Shown here: positions 40,846-51,584 of the stretch, piece after piece
How positions within the stretch are numbered: position 1 is the stretch's first letter
Layout of the letters: each line of letters opens with the position of its first letter
Assembly (NCBI GenBank): GCA_018268895.1
Contig: JAFDVP010000001.1
Coordinates: 1,426,001-1,490,000 of the forward strand
Length of the DNA stretch: 64,000 nt
Direction: 5' to 3'
Origin: Acidobacteriota bacterium
GTDB lineage: Bacteria > Acidobacteriota > Terriglobia > Terriglobales > Acidobacteriaceae
Notes under the pieces: model-generated
Databases searched by the model: none
What the model was told of the DNA's origin: nothing
Seen by the model: the letters and a program-made list of their open reading frames with translations, nothing else
Translations under genes and position numbers: made by a program

Positions 40846-42456
40846 TTACTGATTCAGGTCTTCTCCCGTCATCTCTGGCGGTTTCTGAAGGTTGAGGAGT
40901 TTGAGGATCGTCGGCGAGATGTCGCGCAGACTTCCTCCCGGCCTCAGGATGGAGTGGTGGCTTGTATCCCGTTCGTCGCTGACGAGGATGAAAGGCACTG
41001 GGTTCGTCGTATGCGCCGTATGTGGGCCACCGGTTACCGGATCGATGAGCAACTCGGCATTTCCGTGATCGGCTGTAACCAGTAGAGCTCCGCCGCGCTG
41101 TTTGACAGCGTTATAGATGCGCCCCAACTCCGTATCAACTGTTTCAACGGCGCGGATAGTGGGCTCAAGCTTACCTGAGTGGCCAACCATATCGGCATTG
41201 GCAAAGTTGACGATGATAACGTCGAAGGCTGTGTCGTTGACCGCCTTGACGACAGCATCGGCAATGCCTCCAGCGGACATCTCGGGTGCCAGATCGTACG
41301 TGGCGACCTTCTGCGAAGGCACTAATGCGCGGTCTTCGCCGGGAAATGGCTTTTCAATTCCCCCATTAAAAAAATAAGTGACGTGTGCATACTTTTCGGT
41401 TTCAGCTACACGGAGATTGCGTAGGTTCGCATTAGCCATGACATTTGCGAGCAGGTTGTCCATCGATTCTGGAGGAATGACGACAGGGAGCGTAAAGTTT
41501 TTGTCGTACTGCGTCATGCAGACGTAGTGAATATTCTGCGGTGCGTCGGCGCGGGGAATTTCAAGATCCAATTCGGATGCCTTGGGGAGGTCGAGCGCAT
41601 TTGCAGCCGTAAGTCCGCCGGGAATATTCCTGCCGAGGACGCGGGTGATCTGGCGAACGCGGTCCGCACGGTAGTTGAAGCAAATGCAGACATCGTTGTC
41701 TCGAATCGGTCCGATTGCCTTACCATGCTGATCGACAACGGTGAAAGGCGGAACAAACTCATCGGTGATGTTGTTATTGTAGAGTTCGCGGACGCGAGCA
41801 AGAGGATCGGCGTAGGCGCCTCCCTGAGGATGTCCGGTCACCATGGCGTCGAATGCCTGGCGTTCCTTCTCCCATCGGAGATCGCGATCCATTGCAAAGT
41901 AGCGGCCCGAAACAGAGGCTATCTGGCCAACGCCAATCTCCTGAATCTGCTGCTCTAGCGCTTCAAGATAGCCGAGGCCACTGGTCGGCATCGTGTCGCG
42001 ACCATCCATGAAGGCGTGGACGAAGACGCGCGTGAGACGGTGCTGCGCTGCAAGCCTAAGCAGGGCGTAGAGATGGCGCTGTTGCGAGTGAACTCCTCCA
42101 TCGGAAACAAGGCCGAAGAGGTGGAGGGCACGGTTCTCTCTCGCCGCCAGTTCAACAGCGTGTGTCAGTGTGGGATCGGTGAAGAAGCTGCCGTCGGTGA
42201 TGGCAGAATCTATGCGAGTGATATCCATGCGGACGACCCGCCCCGCGCCAAGATTGAGGTGACCGACCTCGGAGTTGCCCATCTGGCCTTCCGGGAGGCC
42301 AACGAAGCGCTCGCTGGCTCGGATCAACGTATTCGGATAGTTGGCGAGCAGCTTGTCATAGATGGGCTTGCGCGCCAGTGCGATAGCGTTGCCATGGGTC
42401 TCGGGGCGGTAGCCCCAGCCGTCAAGGATGGTGAGGACAATCGGTTTATTAGGCAT
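40846..42456 (-). CDS. gpmI: 2,3-bisphosphoglycerate-independent phosphoglycerate mutase
   Basis: A 536-residue Mn-dependent glycolytic mutase of the alkaline phosphatase superfamily. The first metal motif is [19 protein letters not shown], and the nucleophile Ser is in [20 protein letters not shown]. The substrate-binding block is [18 protein letters not shown], and later metal ligands are in [13 protein letters not shown] and [11 protein letters not shown]. The length is slightly above the usual 510. It is the last gene of a minus-strand run eno, zwf, sirtuin, gpmI, three of which serve central carbon metabolism. The stop lies 33 bases from recR, convergent. Confidence 0.97.
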   Translation of the reverse strand: MPNKPIVLTILDGWGYRPETHGNAIALARKPIYDKLLANYPNTLIRASERFVGLPEGQMGNSEVGHLNLGAGRVVRMDITRIDSAITDGSFFTDPTLTHAVELAARENRALHLFGLVSDGGVHSQQRHLYALLRLAAQHRLTRVFVHAFMDGRDTMPTSGLGYLEALEQQIQEIGVGQIASVSGRYFAMDRDLRWEKERQAFDAMVTGHPQGGAYADPLARVRELYNNNITDEFVPPFTVVDQHGKAIGPIRDNDVCICFNYRADRVRQITRVLGRNIPGGLTAANALDLPKASELDLEIPRADAPQNIHYVCMTQYDKNFTLPVVIPPESMDNLLANVMANANLRNLRVAETEKYAHVTYFFNGGIEKPFPGEDRALVPSQKVATYDLAPEMSAGGIADAVVKAVNDTAFDVIIVNFANADMVGHSGKLEPTIRAVETVDTELGRIYNAVKQRGGALLVTADHGNAELLIDPVTGGPHTAHTTNPVPFILVSDERDTSHHSILRPGGSLRDISPTILKLLNLQKPPEMTGEDLNQ

Positions 42457-42481
42457 TTTCTGTCATTCAGGATATCAAGAG

Positions 42482-43189
42482 TTACCTATCGTCGAGGGTG
42501 AATCGAGGAAGAACGTCGGTAGCTGTGCCGAGGATGACTTCGCTGAAAGCTTTAGCATTGGCTGGCTCTTCTGGGCCAATGTAGACAGTACGGATTCCGC
42601 GTTGGCGCGCGATATGGACGAATCCAGCAGCAGGGTAGACGGAGCCGGAGGTGCCCACGACGAGCAGAGCCGTAGCCAGGTCAAGTTCTGCATAGATTGC
42701 GTCCAGATTGAGCGGTAGCTCGCCAAACCAGACGATGTGCGGACGCACGGGAGAACCGCAATCTTTACATGTGGGAAGCATTGACGCGGCTTCGTAAAAA
42801 GACCGATCGGCAAAAGGCCTATCGCAACGCACGCAACGTGACTGGAAGAGAGAACCGTGCATGTGATGGACATTGCGTGAGCCGGCCCGCTCATGAAGAT
42901 CATCGACATTCTGTGTACAGAGATAGAAGCGGCCGCCAAGTTTGGCTTCGAGTGCGGCAAGGGCGCTGTGTGCAGCGTTGGGCTTGACAGCAAGAGCATC
43001 GCGTCGGCGCATGGAGTAGAAGCGCCAGACAAGTTCAGGGTCGACGTCCCATGCCTCGGGAGTCGCGACCTCCTCGACGCGGTAGCCGTTCCACAAGCCA
43101 CCGGAGCCACGAAACGTGGCAAGGCCACTTTCGGCAGAGATACCTGCTCCCGTAAGAACGAAGAGACGATCCGTAGATAGCAACTTCAT
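42482..43189 (-). CDS. cobB: Sir2-family NAD-dependent deacylase (desuccinylase-type)
   Basis: A 235-residue sirtuin removing acyl groups from protein lysines with NAD. The NAD site is LTGAGISAESGLATFRG and TQNVDDLHERAG. The catalytic His is His111 (HMHGSLFQSRC). The zinc Cys are CVRC (119, 122) and CKDC (141, 144). The Tyr58-x-x-Arg61 pair in RFYSMRRRDAL is the class III motif that favours succinyl and malonyl lysines, as in Escherichia coli CobB and SIRT5. I start at 43189 because the frame upstream runs through zwf. It lies 10 bases after zwf and 25 before gpmI. Confidence 0.93.
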   Translation of the reverse strand: MKLLSTDRLFVLTGAGISAESGLATFRGSGGLWNGYRVEEVATPEAWDVDPELVWRFYSMRRRDALAVKPNAAHSALAALEAKLGGRFYLCTQNVDDLHERAGSRNVHHMHGSLFQSRCVRCDRPFADRSFYEAASMLPTCKDCGSPVRPHIVWFGELPLNLDAIYAELDLATALLVVGTSGSVYPAAGFVHIARQRGIRTVYIGPEEPANAKAFSEVILGTATDVLPRFTLDDR

Positions 43190-43199
43190 CGTATCGGGT

Positions 43200-44651
43200 T
43201 CAGGCTGGTTGAGAAACAATGTGGAGATCGTCGGCAGAATCTGAGACCGGCGACTGCCAGCCGCCTGGCGGCGTGACGTTCGCGCGAGTCTGTTCTGGTA
43301 CTTCGGATGGCCACCACGTTTGCGGCTGATAGTTGTAAACGGGGGTCTGCGCTTTGAGGATGGGATCGACAATGCGCCAGGCTTCTTCGACATAGTCCTG
43401 CCGCGCAAAGAGCGTGGCATCCCCCGTCATGGCGTCGGTAAGCACACGTTCGTAGGCCTCCATCTCCTCCGGACGCGGATGGCGGCAGGCTTCAAGCTCA
43501 ATCAGCGAACGCTGGCCTTTCTCGTCCGGCGTGGCGATTGAGACGGCGAGAGCGATGGTCATCTCAGGACTGATACGGAAACGCATGTAGTTTTGCGGCG
43601 CTGCCTCAGTCATCTCCGTCTGTGGAGGACGACGAAGGCGCGCGATGACTTCCGTACAGGTCGTGGGGAGATCCTTTCCGGCACGGATATAGAAGGGCAC
43701 GCCATCCCACCGCCAGGATTTAATCTCGAGCTGCAATGCGGCAAAGGTTTCCACGGTGGAATCGGATGCAACACCCTTTTCATTTTTATAGCCGTTAAAC
43801 TGGCCTCGAACCAGATTGCACGGATCAATTGGCGGAATGGCCTTCAGGACCTTAACTTTTTCATCGCGAATCGATTCGCTGTCGTGCCGCGCAGGACACT
43901 CCATTGCGAGATTGCACATAACCTGAAAGATGTGATTCTGGATGACATCGCGTATGCAACCGGTCTGGTCATAAAAGACGCCGCGACCCTGTATGCCAAA
44001 GTCTTCGGCCATGGTGATCTGGACGCTCTCGATATGATCGCGGTGCCACAATGGCTCAAGAAACGAGTTGGAGAAACGAAAAGAGACGATGTTATGGACC
44101 GGCCCCTTTGCCAGGTAGTGGTCGATACGAAAGATCGAGGACTCCGGAAAGGCGGAGAGCAGGATGCGATTGAGTTCCTGCGCCGAAGCAAGATCGTGCC
44201 CGAAGGGTTTCTCCACGATGATGCGAGCGCCTTTGGCTGAGCCGGATTGGACCAGTTGTTCTACAACCTTTTCAAAGAGCGCTGGCGGAATCGCGAGGTA
44301 GTGCGCAGGATGCTGGGCCGAACCGAGCTGCTTGCGAACCTCGGTAAAGGTAGAGGCATCGGCATAATCGCCATCGACGTATCTCAGGAGCGAAGAAAGC
44401 TTCTGCCAGGCCGCCTGATCCAGTCCTCCGTGCTGCTCAAGTGAATCCTGCGCTCTGGCCTTTAGTTGGTCGAGAGTCCAGCCCGCCTTGGCCACTCCAA
44501 TGACGGGCACGTCAAGATGGCCGCGTTTCACCATCGCCTGCAAGGCTGGAAATATCTTTTTGTAAGCAAGATCGCCTGTGGCTCCGAAGAAGACCAGAGC
44601 ATCAGAGTGTACAGGTGCAGGGGAAGTTTTAGACGACTGAGTGTCTGGCAC
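43200..44651 (-). CDS. zwf: Glucose-6-phosphate 1-dehydrogenase
   Basis: A 483-residue NADP-dependent entry enzyme of the oxidative pentose phosphate pathway. The nucleotide-binding motif is [20 protein letters not shown]. The active site reads [19 protein letters not shown], with the catalytic His in the RIDHYL block; the usual G-K-E after it is A-K-G here, a mild divergence. Further family blocks are [18 protein letters not shown] and [18 protein letters not shown]. The protein is the normal length for the family (480-510). It lies directly upstream of the sirtuin gene. Confidence 0.96.
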   Translation of the reverse strand: MPDTQSSKTSPAPVHSDALVFFGATGDLAYKKIFPALQAMVKRGHLDVPVIGVAKAGWTLDQLKARAQDSLEQHGGLDQAAWQKLSSLLRYVDGDYADASTFTEVRKQLGSAQHPAHYLAIPPALFEKVVEQLVQSGSAKGARIIVEKPFGHDLASAQELNRILLSAFPESSIFRIDHYLAKGPVHNIVSFRFSNSFLEPLWHRDHIESVQITMAEDFGIQGRGVFYDQTGCIRDVIQNHIFQVMCNLAMECPARHDSESIRDEKVKVLKAIPPIDPCNLVRGQFNGYKNEKGVASDSTVETFAALQLEIKSWRWDGVPFYIRAGKDLPTTCTEVIARLRRPPQTEMTEAAPQNYMRFRISPEMTIALAVSIATPDEKGQRSLIELEACRHPRPEEMEAYERVLTDAMTGDATLFARQDYVEEAWRIVDPILKAQTPVYNYQPQTWWPSEVPEQTRANVTPPGGWQSPVSDSADDLHIVSQPA

Positions 44652-44731
44652 GAAGCCTCCTGAACGGCACGCTCCAGTCTATGTCGTACCCGTCGTTCTG
44701 TGAAATTCGTTACACAGCATCCAAAATCAAC

Positions 44732-44753
44732 GAACCCCGCCGAAGCGGGGTTC
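44732..44753 (-). terminator. Terminator-like hairpin after eno
   Basis: GAACCCCGC and GCGGGGTTC (44732-44740 and 44745-44753) form a nine-base perfect stem closed by TTCG on the minus strand, followed by the weak GTTGATTTT. It lies 24 bases past the eno stop codon and separates eno from zwf. Confidence 0.75.
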
Positions 44754-44776
44754 ATTGTGTGTGAATCAATCAACGG

Positions 44777-46431
<1,655 letters not shown>

Positions 46432-47349
46432 ATGAAGACACGCATGACGACTGCCGCGCTATTTGCATTTGCCGCCCTCCCACTGGCTGCGCAGACAACA
46501 GGCGTCTCCAATCCCGATCCGGTTACGATCGACGCGACCAGTGCAGAGACAGCACCCGCGGCGGCCCCTGGCACTGCTCCAGCCAAGCCCTCAGCGGCAA
46601 AGCCGGAAGAAGTTTATGGCGCCTATGTCCCCTATCAAGGGCCAACTGTACCCGGTGCAGTTGCTGTAACCGCACCCCAGGCGGTCCCGGCCGATGTTGA
46701 CTCACAGATTGTCACCAGCGTCCCGGAGAAAGTTGGAGAGATCGATGAAGGTACTCTGCTCCGTGTGCGGATGCGCGAGCAGCTCTCGACGTCCACGACA
46801 GAGCCCGGAGCACGCTTCACCGGCGAGATCATGGAGTCCGTCACGAACAATGGTCAGGTGATCATCCCGATAGGCTCGGTGCTGGAAGGGCAGGTCACTG
46901 AGGTGCATAGCGGCAGGCGTATCTCTGGCGCGGCGTCTTTGCACCTTGAGCCGCGCACGATTACTCTGCCTGACGGTACGGTGTACACCATCCATGCACA
47001 ATTGATCGATACAACGCTGAGCAGCTTCAACGTAGACCGTGAAGGCACTCTGAAGCGCCGTGACCGTGCCAAGGAGACCTTGGCTGTCGCAGCCCTCACC
47101 ACGGGCAGCGGAGCTGTTGCGGGCGCGATGCTCGGCGGTGGCGTAGGAGCTGTCGTCGGCGCAGGCATCGGCGCGGGAGCTACGACAGTCATGTGGCTCA
47201 AGCAGGAACGTCAGGCAACGCTGGTCAAGGATTCACGGCTCGTCTTCAGCCTGACAACCCCGCTGATTCTCAAACCGATTCATTCAGTCTCGATCGATAG
47301 AAGGGATACCGGCGCCGGGACAATTTCAAGGACCGGTGTCACCGAATAA
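46432..47349 (+). CDS. Exported protein with glycine zipper, TrbI/VirB10-like fold
   Basis: A 305-residue exported protein with a signal peptide (MKTRMTTAALFAFAALPLAAQ), a Pro/Ala-rich linker and a core domain around residues 105-215 (GTLLRVRMREQLSTSTTEPGARFTGEIMESV, VIIPIGSVLEGQVTEVHSGRRISGAASLHLEPRTITLPDG). The pattern of short strands ending in large gly motifs resembles the beta-barrel domain of TrbI/VirB10 and related envelope proteins. A glycine zipper follows (VAGAMLGGGVGAVVGAGIGAGATTVMW), which may insert in a membrane. The role is unknown; no conjugation genes are nearby. Downstream is a strong terminator shared with the convergent kinase gene. Confidence 0.75.
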   Translation: MKTRMTTAALFAFAALPLAAQTTGVSNPDPVTIDATSAETAPAAAPGTAPAKPSAAKPEEVYGAYVPYQGPTVPGAVAVTAPQAVPADVDSQIVTSVPEKVGEIDEGTLLRVRMREQLSTSTTEPGARFTGEIMESVTNNGQVIIPIGSVLEGQVTEVHSGRRISGAASLHLEPRTITLPDGTVYTIHAQLIDTTLSSFNVDREGTLKRRDRAKETLAVAALTTGSGAVAGAMLGGGVGAVVGAGIGAGATTVMWLKQERQATLVKDSRLVFSLTTPLILKPIHSVSIDRRDTGAGTISRTGVTE

Positions 47350-47368
47350 TTTCTGCTCGCAGAAGACC

Positions 47369-47394
47369 AAAAGGCGGGCCGGTGCCCGCCTTTT
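47369..47394. terminator. Bidirectional terminator between convergent genes
   Basis: aaaaggcgggc (47369-47379) and gcccgcctttt (47384-47394) form an eleven-base perfect stem with T-runs on both sides. It sits between the stops of the envelope protein and the kinase gene. Confidence 0.88.
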
Positions 47395-47405
47395 AGTTTG
47401 CCAAG

Positions 47406-49904
47406 CTAGTTGCGCACCTGTGCGAGCAAGCGTCTCCAGTTCTTCTGGTTGCGACGATAGCTCTTCTTGAGGTCTTCGAGAATCCGTTCAAAATCGGCAT
47501 GTCCTGACAGTCTTTTCCATGCCGGGTTCTTTGAAAACCACGGATAGTTTTCATTGCCGAGATAGATCGCCCGCCGCAGCCAGTGCAATGCTTCGCTCTC
47601 GTCGCCATCCACCGCGAAATAGGTCGCAAGCCGGTAGGCCATCTCGCTGTCGGCCTCAGCGGCAGCCAGCGTCTCGTCGATGATGAAGGTCGCAGCCTTC
47701 TGTCTGTCGCCAAGCTGTACGTAGCAGAGTGCAATCGTGGGAAACACAATGCGAAGCGATTTTTCGTCGCGGATGACATTCTCCAGCGTCTCAATGGCAG
47801 CAGCCAGGTTGCCGGTACGCATCTGCTGGTAGCCAAGCGAGATACGCAACAAGGGCTGACGCGGCTCAAGCATAAATCCTTTTTCTATCTCGTCGGCGGC
47901 AAGCTCCATCTGGTTTTGATACTGGTAAACCCGTGCGCGGTGGTTATAAATAATCGCGGCATTGGATGGGTTCATGCGTAGCGAAGCATTGAACTGATCG
48001 AGCGCCTCCTCGTACATACCATCGATGCGCAGGGTAAGACCGGCGACCATGCGGACGTTCCAATCATTGCCGGCCGTCTGCAACAGATGCTCAATGCCAT
48101 GACGCGCCGATTCCTTTTCACCACGCGAGAGCAACATGTAGACGCGATAGAGATTTGCCTCAACTGAGCCGGGGTCGAGTTCGAGCGCGCGGTCGAACGC
48201 GCGACGGGCCTCCAGTACATGCATCTGTCCGCCGAGACCGTGACGCGCGTATTGGAGATGCGTAATGCCGAGACCGGACCAGCCGGGCGCATAGCTTTCG
48301 TTTCTTTTCACCACTGATTCGAATATCCGGCGAGCATGGTCCAGATCATCGCGGCTGCCGGTGCGCGTCATAAATGATGAAAGCAACGCACGCGCCTGCA
48401 GATACTCCTCCGAGAGATCGTCCGTCAGCGATGTTGCGCGGCTGTTCTCCGGCAGGGTGCCTAGCCGTCCTACACCTTGCAGGGTACTGAAGACCTCGTT
48501 GCATATCTCGGTCTGCACGCTGACCAAGTCGAAAGACGCAACGTTGATCGAGCCACCTGCTCGAACGCTCTGGCCGGGGACATCGAGTAACTGCCAGTTG
48601 AGGTCGAAGCCTTTCTCTGAGCGAAGGAAATTTCCGGTCAGAACATAGTCGGCGAGCAGCTTCTTGCCTACGCTGAGTGGATCGAGTTGCTGCGTAGGCA
48701 CCGTCATCAATGCACTCGACGGGCGAACCACCAGCGACGGCATACGAGCAAGACGGGCGGCGATAGCATCGGCCAGAGCATAGCCATACAGCGGCGCCAC
48801 ATCGGCGGGACCATAGTTAACAAACGGCAGAACCACGATGCTGTTCGTCTGCTTGTTTCCTGAAGAAGATCCGGACTCGCGGAAGCGCTCAGCAAGCATC
48901 GAGAGGATCCCGGTCGTGCGCTTCTCTTCTTCAGGCGTATCGAGGGCCAGCCTTCCCTGCGAAGGCAGCAACGATAGCGACTCACCGCTGGTCATCAATG
49001 CTGCGGCATCAAGCTGCATGGAGCGCATAATCGTCTTAAGCGACTCGCGAATATCGGCAGCGGCGGCAAAGCGAGCCGCCGGCTGCTTTTCCAGGCAGCG
49101 CAGGATCACGCTCTCAAGCTCGACCGGGAGTTGCGGCGCAATCTCCCGGATAGACGGTGGGTCCGCAAACTGGATCGCACGAATAGATTGAAAGTCGGGA
49201 GCATCCGGGCGGTGGAACGGATGCCTTCCGGTGGCAAGTTCGAAGAGGATTAAACCAAGGGCAAAGATGTCGGATTGAACGCTAGACTGTCCGGTAACAA
49301 ATTGCTCCGGCGCCATGTAGGCGATGGTTCCGCCGCGAGCGGTATAGGTCGCTCCTATCGGCGGCAGGTTGCGCTTGTCGGCAGGGCCGGAGGGGTCAAA
49401 ATCGGTCTTGTCGAGCGCCAGCCTGCGGGCCAGCCCGAAATCAAGAATCTTGATGAGGCCGCCGTCCGTCAGCATGACGTTCGCCGGTTTGAGGTCGCGA
49501 TGAAAGATACCCAGAAAGTGCGCCGCCGAGAGGCCGTCCGCAATCTGGATTCCCGCAGATAGTACAAGTTCAAGACTGGATGGCCCTTCGGCAATAATCT
49601 TGTCGAGCGACTTCCCCGGGACGTACTGCATGACGATGTAAGCTTCAGCTCCGTCGCCAGATTCGGATGGAGCCTCGCCAACCTCATAGATCGCGCAGAC
49701 ATTCGGATGATCGATCGCCGAGGCAAGACGGGCCTCGCGAAGCTGCGTAGCACGCATCTGCTCAATGGTAAGGTTGCCGCGTTTCAGCAGCTTTAACACA
49801 ACCGGCCGCTGAAGAAGCGTGTCGTTGGCGAGATAGACCACGCCGGAACCGCCGGCACCTATCTTGCGAACGAGCTCATATTGCTCGATGACACGGCGTT
49901 TCAT
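47406..49904 (-). CDS. Serine/threonine protein kinase with TPR repeats
   Basis: An 832-residue Hanks-type kinase. The glycine loop is GAGGSGVVYLAN (16-27) and the ATP Lys is Lys38 (VVLKLLK). The catalytic loop is HRDLKPANVM (135-144), with DFG at 155-157 and the P+1 region GTIAYMAPEQF. After the kinase (ends near 290) comes a TolB/FlgO-like alpha-beta segment (SIVVLPFVNYGPADVAPLYGYALADAIAARLARM, then LADYVLTGNFLRSEKGFDLNWQLLDV). Ten or so TPRs then fill the C-terminal 300 residues. No membrane helix is visible, so the whole protein may be cytoplasmic, unlike many kinase-TPR fusions. Confidence 0.93.
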   Translation of the reverse strand: MKRRVIEQYELVRKIGAGGSGVVYLANDTLLQRPVVLKLLKRGNLTIEQMRATQLREARLASAIDHPNVCAIYEVGEAPSESGDGAEAYIVMQYVPGKSLDKIIAEGPSSLELVLSAGIQIADGLSAAHFLGIFHRDLKPANVMLTDGGLIKILDFGLARRLALDKTDFDPSGPADKRNLPPIGATYTARGGTIAYMAPEQFVTGQSSVQSDIFALGLILFELATGRHPFHRPDAPDFQSIRAIQFADPPSIREIAPQLPVELESVILRCLEKQPAARFAAAADIRESLKTIMRSMQLDAAALMTSGESLSLLPSQGRLALDTPEEEKRTTGILSMLAERFRESGSSSGNKQTNSIVVLPFVNYGPADVAPLYGYALADAIAARLARMPSLVVRPSSALMTVPTQQLDPLSVGKKLLADYVLTGNFLRSEKGFDLNWQLLDVPGQSVRAGGSINVASFDLVSVQTEICNEVFSTLQGVGRLGTLPENSRATSLTDDLSEEYLQARALLSSFMTRTGSRDDLDHARRIFESVVKRNESYAPGWSGLGITHLQYARHGLGGQMHVLEARRAFDRALELDPGSVEANLYRVYMLLSRGEKESARHGIEHLLQTAGNDWNVRMVAGLTLRIDGMYEEALDQFNASLRMNPSNAAIIYNHRARVYQYQNQMELAADEIEKGFMLEPRQPLLRISLGYQQMRTGNLAAAIETLENVIRDEKSLRIVFPTIALCYVQLGDRQKAATFIIDETLAAAEADSEMAYRLATYFAVDGDESEALHWLRRAIYLGNENYPWFSKNPAWKRLSGHADFERILEDLKKSYRRNQKNWRRLLAQVRN

Positions 49905-49983
49905 GGCTCCATTATTGCAAGGAGTTGCATGTGGAAGATTGCCGCCGCGTTATTTCGACCTGCACCGGTTTCAGAAACCCGTA

Positions 49984-50235
49984 CTAATGGCGCTTCCCGC
50001 CCTCACGCTCCCAGGGGCGCGGATTGACTGGATCATCGTGCCACTTCTGGCGGCGACCTATAACAAACATGATGACGCCAAACGCAAACATGATCAGACC
50101 CCAGCCAAGGTTCAGGTTCACTCCAAGCGATCGCTCATAGATGGCCGAGTGCCGCGTAATGACTCCATAAACACTCATGACGCCGCCGACGATCAGGAAG
50201 ATCAGTCCAAGCGGAACACGGATATCGAGACCCAT
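49984..50235 (-). CDS. Small membrane protein of unknown function
   Basis: An 83-residue protein with two membrane helices: VPLGLIFLIVGGVMSVYGVI and LGWGLIMFAFGVIMFVIGRR, joined by an exposed ITRHSAIYERSLGVNLN segment. The C-terminus is basic and Pro-rich (KWHDDPVNPRPWEREGGKRH). The start at 50235 has AAGGAG at ideal spacing. The function is unknown. It lies between the kinase and glycosyltransferase genes on the same strand. Confidence 0.8.
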   Translation of the reverse strand: MGLDIRVPLGLIFLIVGGVMSVYGVITRHSAIYERSLGVNLNLGWGLIMFAFGVIMFVIGRRQKWHDDPVNPRPWEREGGKRH

Positions 50236-50291
50236 GCTTCTCCTTACCTGGCGCACTGCTCTTCCCAGTGCAGCCCTCATGCAAACCAATC

Positions 50292-51506
50292 TTACCTTTT
50301 ACTCAATCCCATTGGCCCGGACAGAGTTGCTTCAATACGCTCCAGATCGACTGGAAAATCGTCCGCACAGTCCTCATCGTAGCTGAATGGGTGTATCACG
50401 CCATAGTGTTCGACTCCGATGCACCGCGCCATGGTGTAGAAGTATTCGCTTGGCCGTGGCTCGGAATAAAAGACCAGCAGCTTCGCCCCCGGAGAAAATA
50501 CAATTCCTCCCAACCCGCTTCCATGGGGGCCAACGATCACTTCGGCCCGTTGAAACATCTCCACCTGATCGCGCAAACTCATCGTCTCCGGCCTGATGGA
50601 CACAAAACCATACGCAGTCAGCATCTCCATCAGAGCAACCTCATTTTCGATCCTCCGTCGTTTGGCCCCGGACCGGGAGAGATAAATTCGGAGATCTTTG
50701 GGTGCATTCTCCGGCAGGCCGAACCCTCGCGTGATGCGCCGCCGTATCTCGTCGTAATAGCCATCAGGCAAGTAACCGTTGCACCTTCCCGACAGGTAAG
50801 AAGGCAGAATGAAATGATCAACGCCGATCCATTTTTTGCCCGGGACCGATTCGATCGACATATTGGCAGGCAGCATAAGGGCCAGAGTTTCGCGTTGAAA
50901 CCGGCCAAGATCGTCCGTCACAAACAAGGTAAGCGGCTTGCCCTCCATATATCTTTCAAGCGTGAGCAGCTGAGGAAGGCAATCGGCGAACCAGTGCCAG
51001 AAGCTGTAGGAATCAATGCGCTGGATGGTTGACCATGTACCGGCGCGGTGTGCAACCTGTCGCGGACGAAAACTGCGATAGGCCGGACTTAGCTGAAACC
51101 GGTGCGGCAACAGGACCGAGTCGCAGAAGACCTCGAAGTCTTTGTTCGCGACCAACCCAAGATGGGGGTAGTACAAGGCCTGGGAGACATTGCAGACAAA
51201 CACCTCAGGGATTTTGATATCGCCGGAGCTGTAATTTTTGGCAAAATCAAGAAATGCCCCATCACCGGGGCGCGCGATGTTGACCGTCCTCGCTTCATGA
51301 AAAACGCGGAGATCGTTGACCTCTTTCCCGAAACGGTCCTTGGCCGCGATCAGATGTGTCACACGCAGCCTTTCAAGACCGATGCTGTCGAGTGGCTTTA
51401 GTAGAGTCTTGTCGGCCTTCCTGATGACCTTTTTCATCGCCCAGGCAAGCTTTGCTCCCAGCTTATCGGGAACGATCTCTAACCCGGGACCATATGGCTG
51501 CTGCAT
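50292..51506 (-). CDS. Glycosyltransferase family 61 (DUF563) protein
   Basis: A 404-residue glycosyltransferase of the GT61 type. Family blocks are DSYSFWHWFADCLPQLLTLERYM near the middle, ARIYLSRSGAKRRRIENEVALMEMLTAYGFVSI-type sequence (RIYLSRSGAKRRRIENE), and AEVIVGPHGSGLGGIVFSPGAKLLVFYSE with the GPHG-GL nucleotide-sugar loop. GT61 members add sugars such as xylose or N-acetylglucosamine in eukaryotes; bacterial substrates are little known. There is no signal peptide, so it is probably cytoplasmic or peripheral. The gene may work in exopolysaccharide or glycoprotein assembly, but no polysaccharide cluster surrounds it. Confidence 0.88.
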   Translation of the reverse strand: MQQPYGPGLEIVPDKLGAKLAWAMKKVIRKADKTLLKPLDSIGLERLRVTHLIAAKDRFGKEVNDLRVFHEARTVNIARPGDGAFLDFAKNYSSGDIKIPEVFVCNVSQALYYPHLGLVANKDFEVFCDSVLLPHRFQLSPAYRSFRPRQVAHRAGTWSTIQRIDSYSFWHWFADCLPQLLTLERYMEGKPLTLFVTDDLGRFQRETLALMLPANMSIESVPGKKWIGVDHFILPSYLSGRCNGYLPDGYYDEIRRRITRGFGLPENAPKDLRIYLSRSGAKRRRIENEVALMEMLTAYGFVSIRPETMSLRDQVEMFQRAEVIVGPHGSGLGGIVFSPGAKLLVFYSEPRPSEYFYTMARCIGVEHYGVIHPFSYDEDCADDFPVDLERIEATLSGPMGLSKR

Positions 51507-51584
51507 CTAAATCCTCAACTTCCGAAGAAAGCACTCGAACGTCGGTCTAATTAATCGTTAGAGATGATCTTGGCCTCGAACATT

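Noticed and set aside
43190..43420. N-terminal extension of the sirtuin frame by 77 residues
   Set aside because: It overlaps the 3' end of zwf on the same strand and has no sirtuin-like content; the methionine at 43189 starts one strand before the NAD motif.
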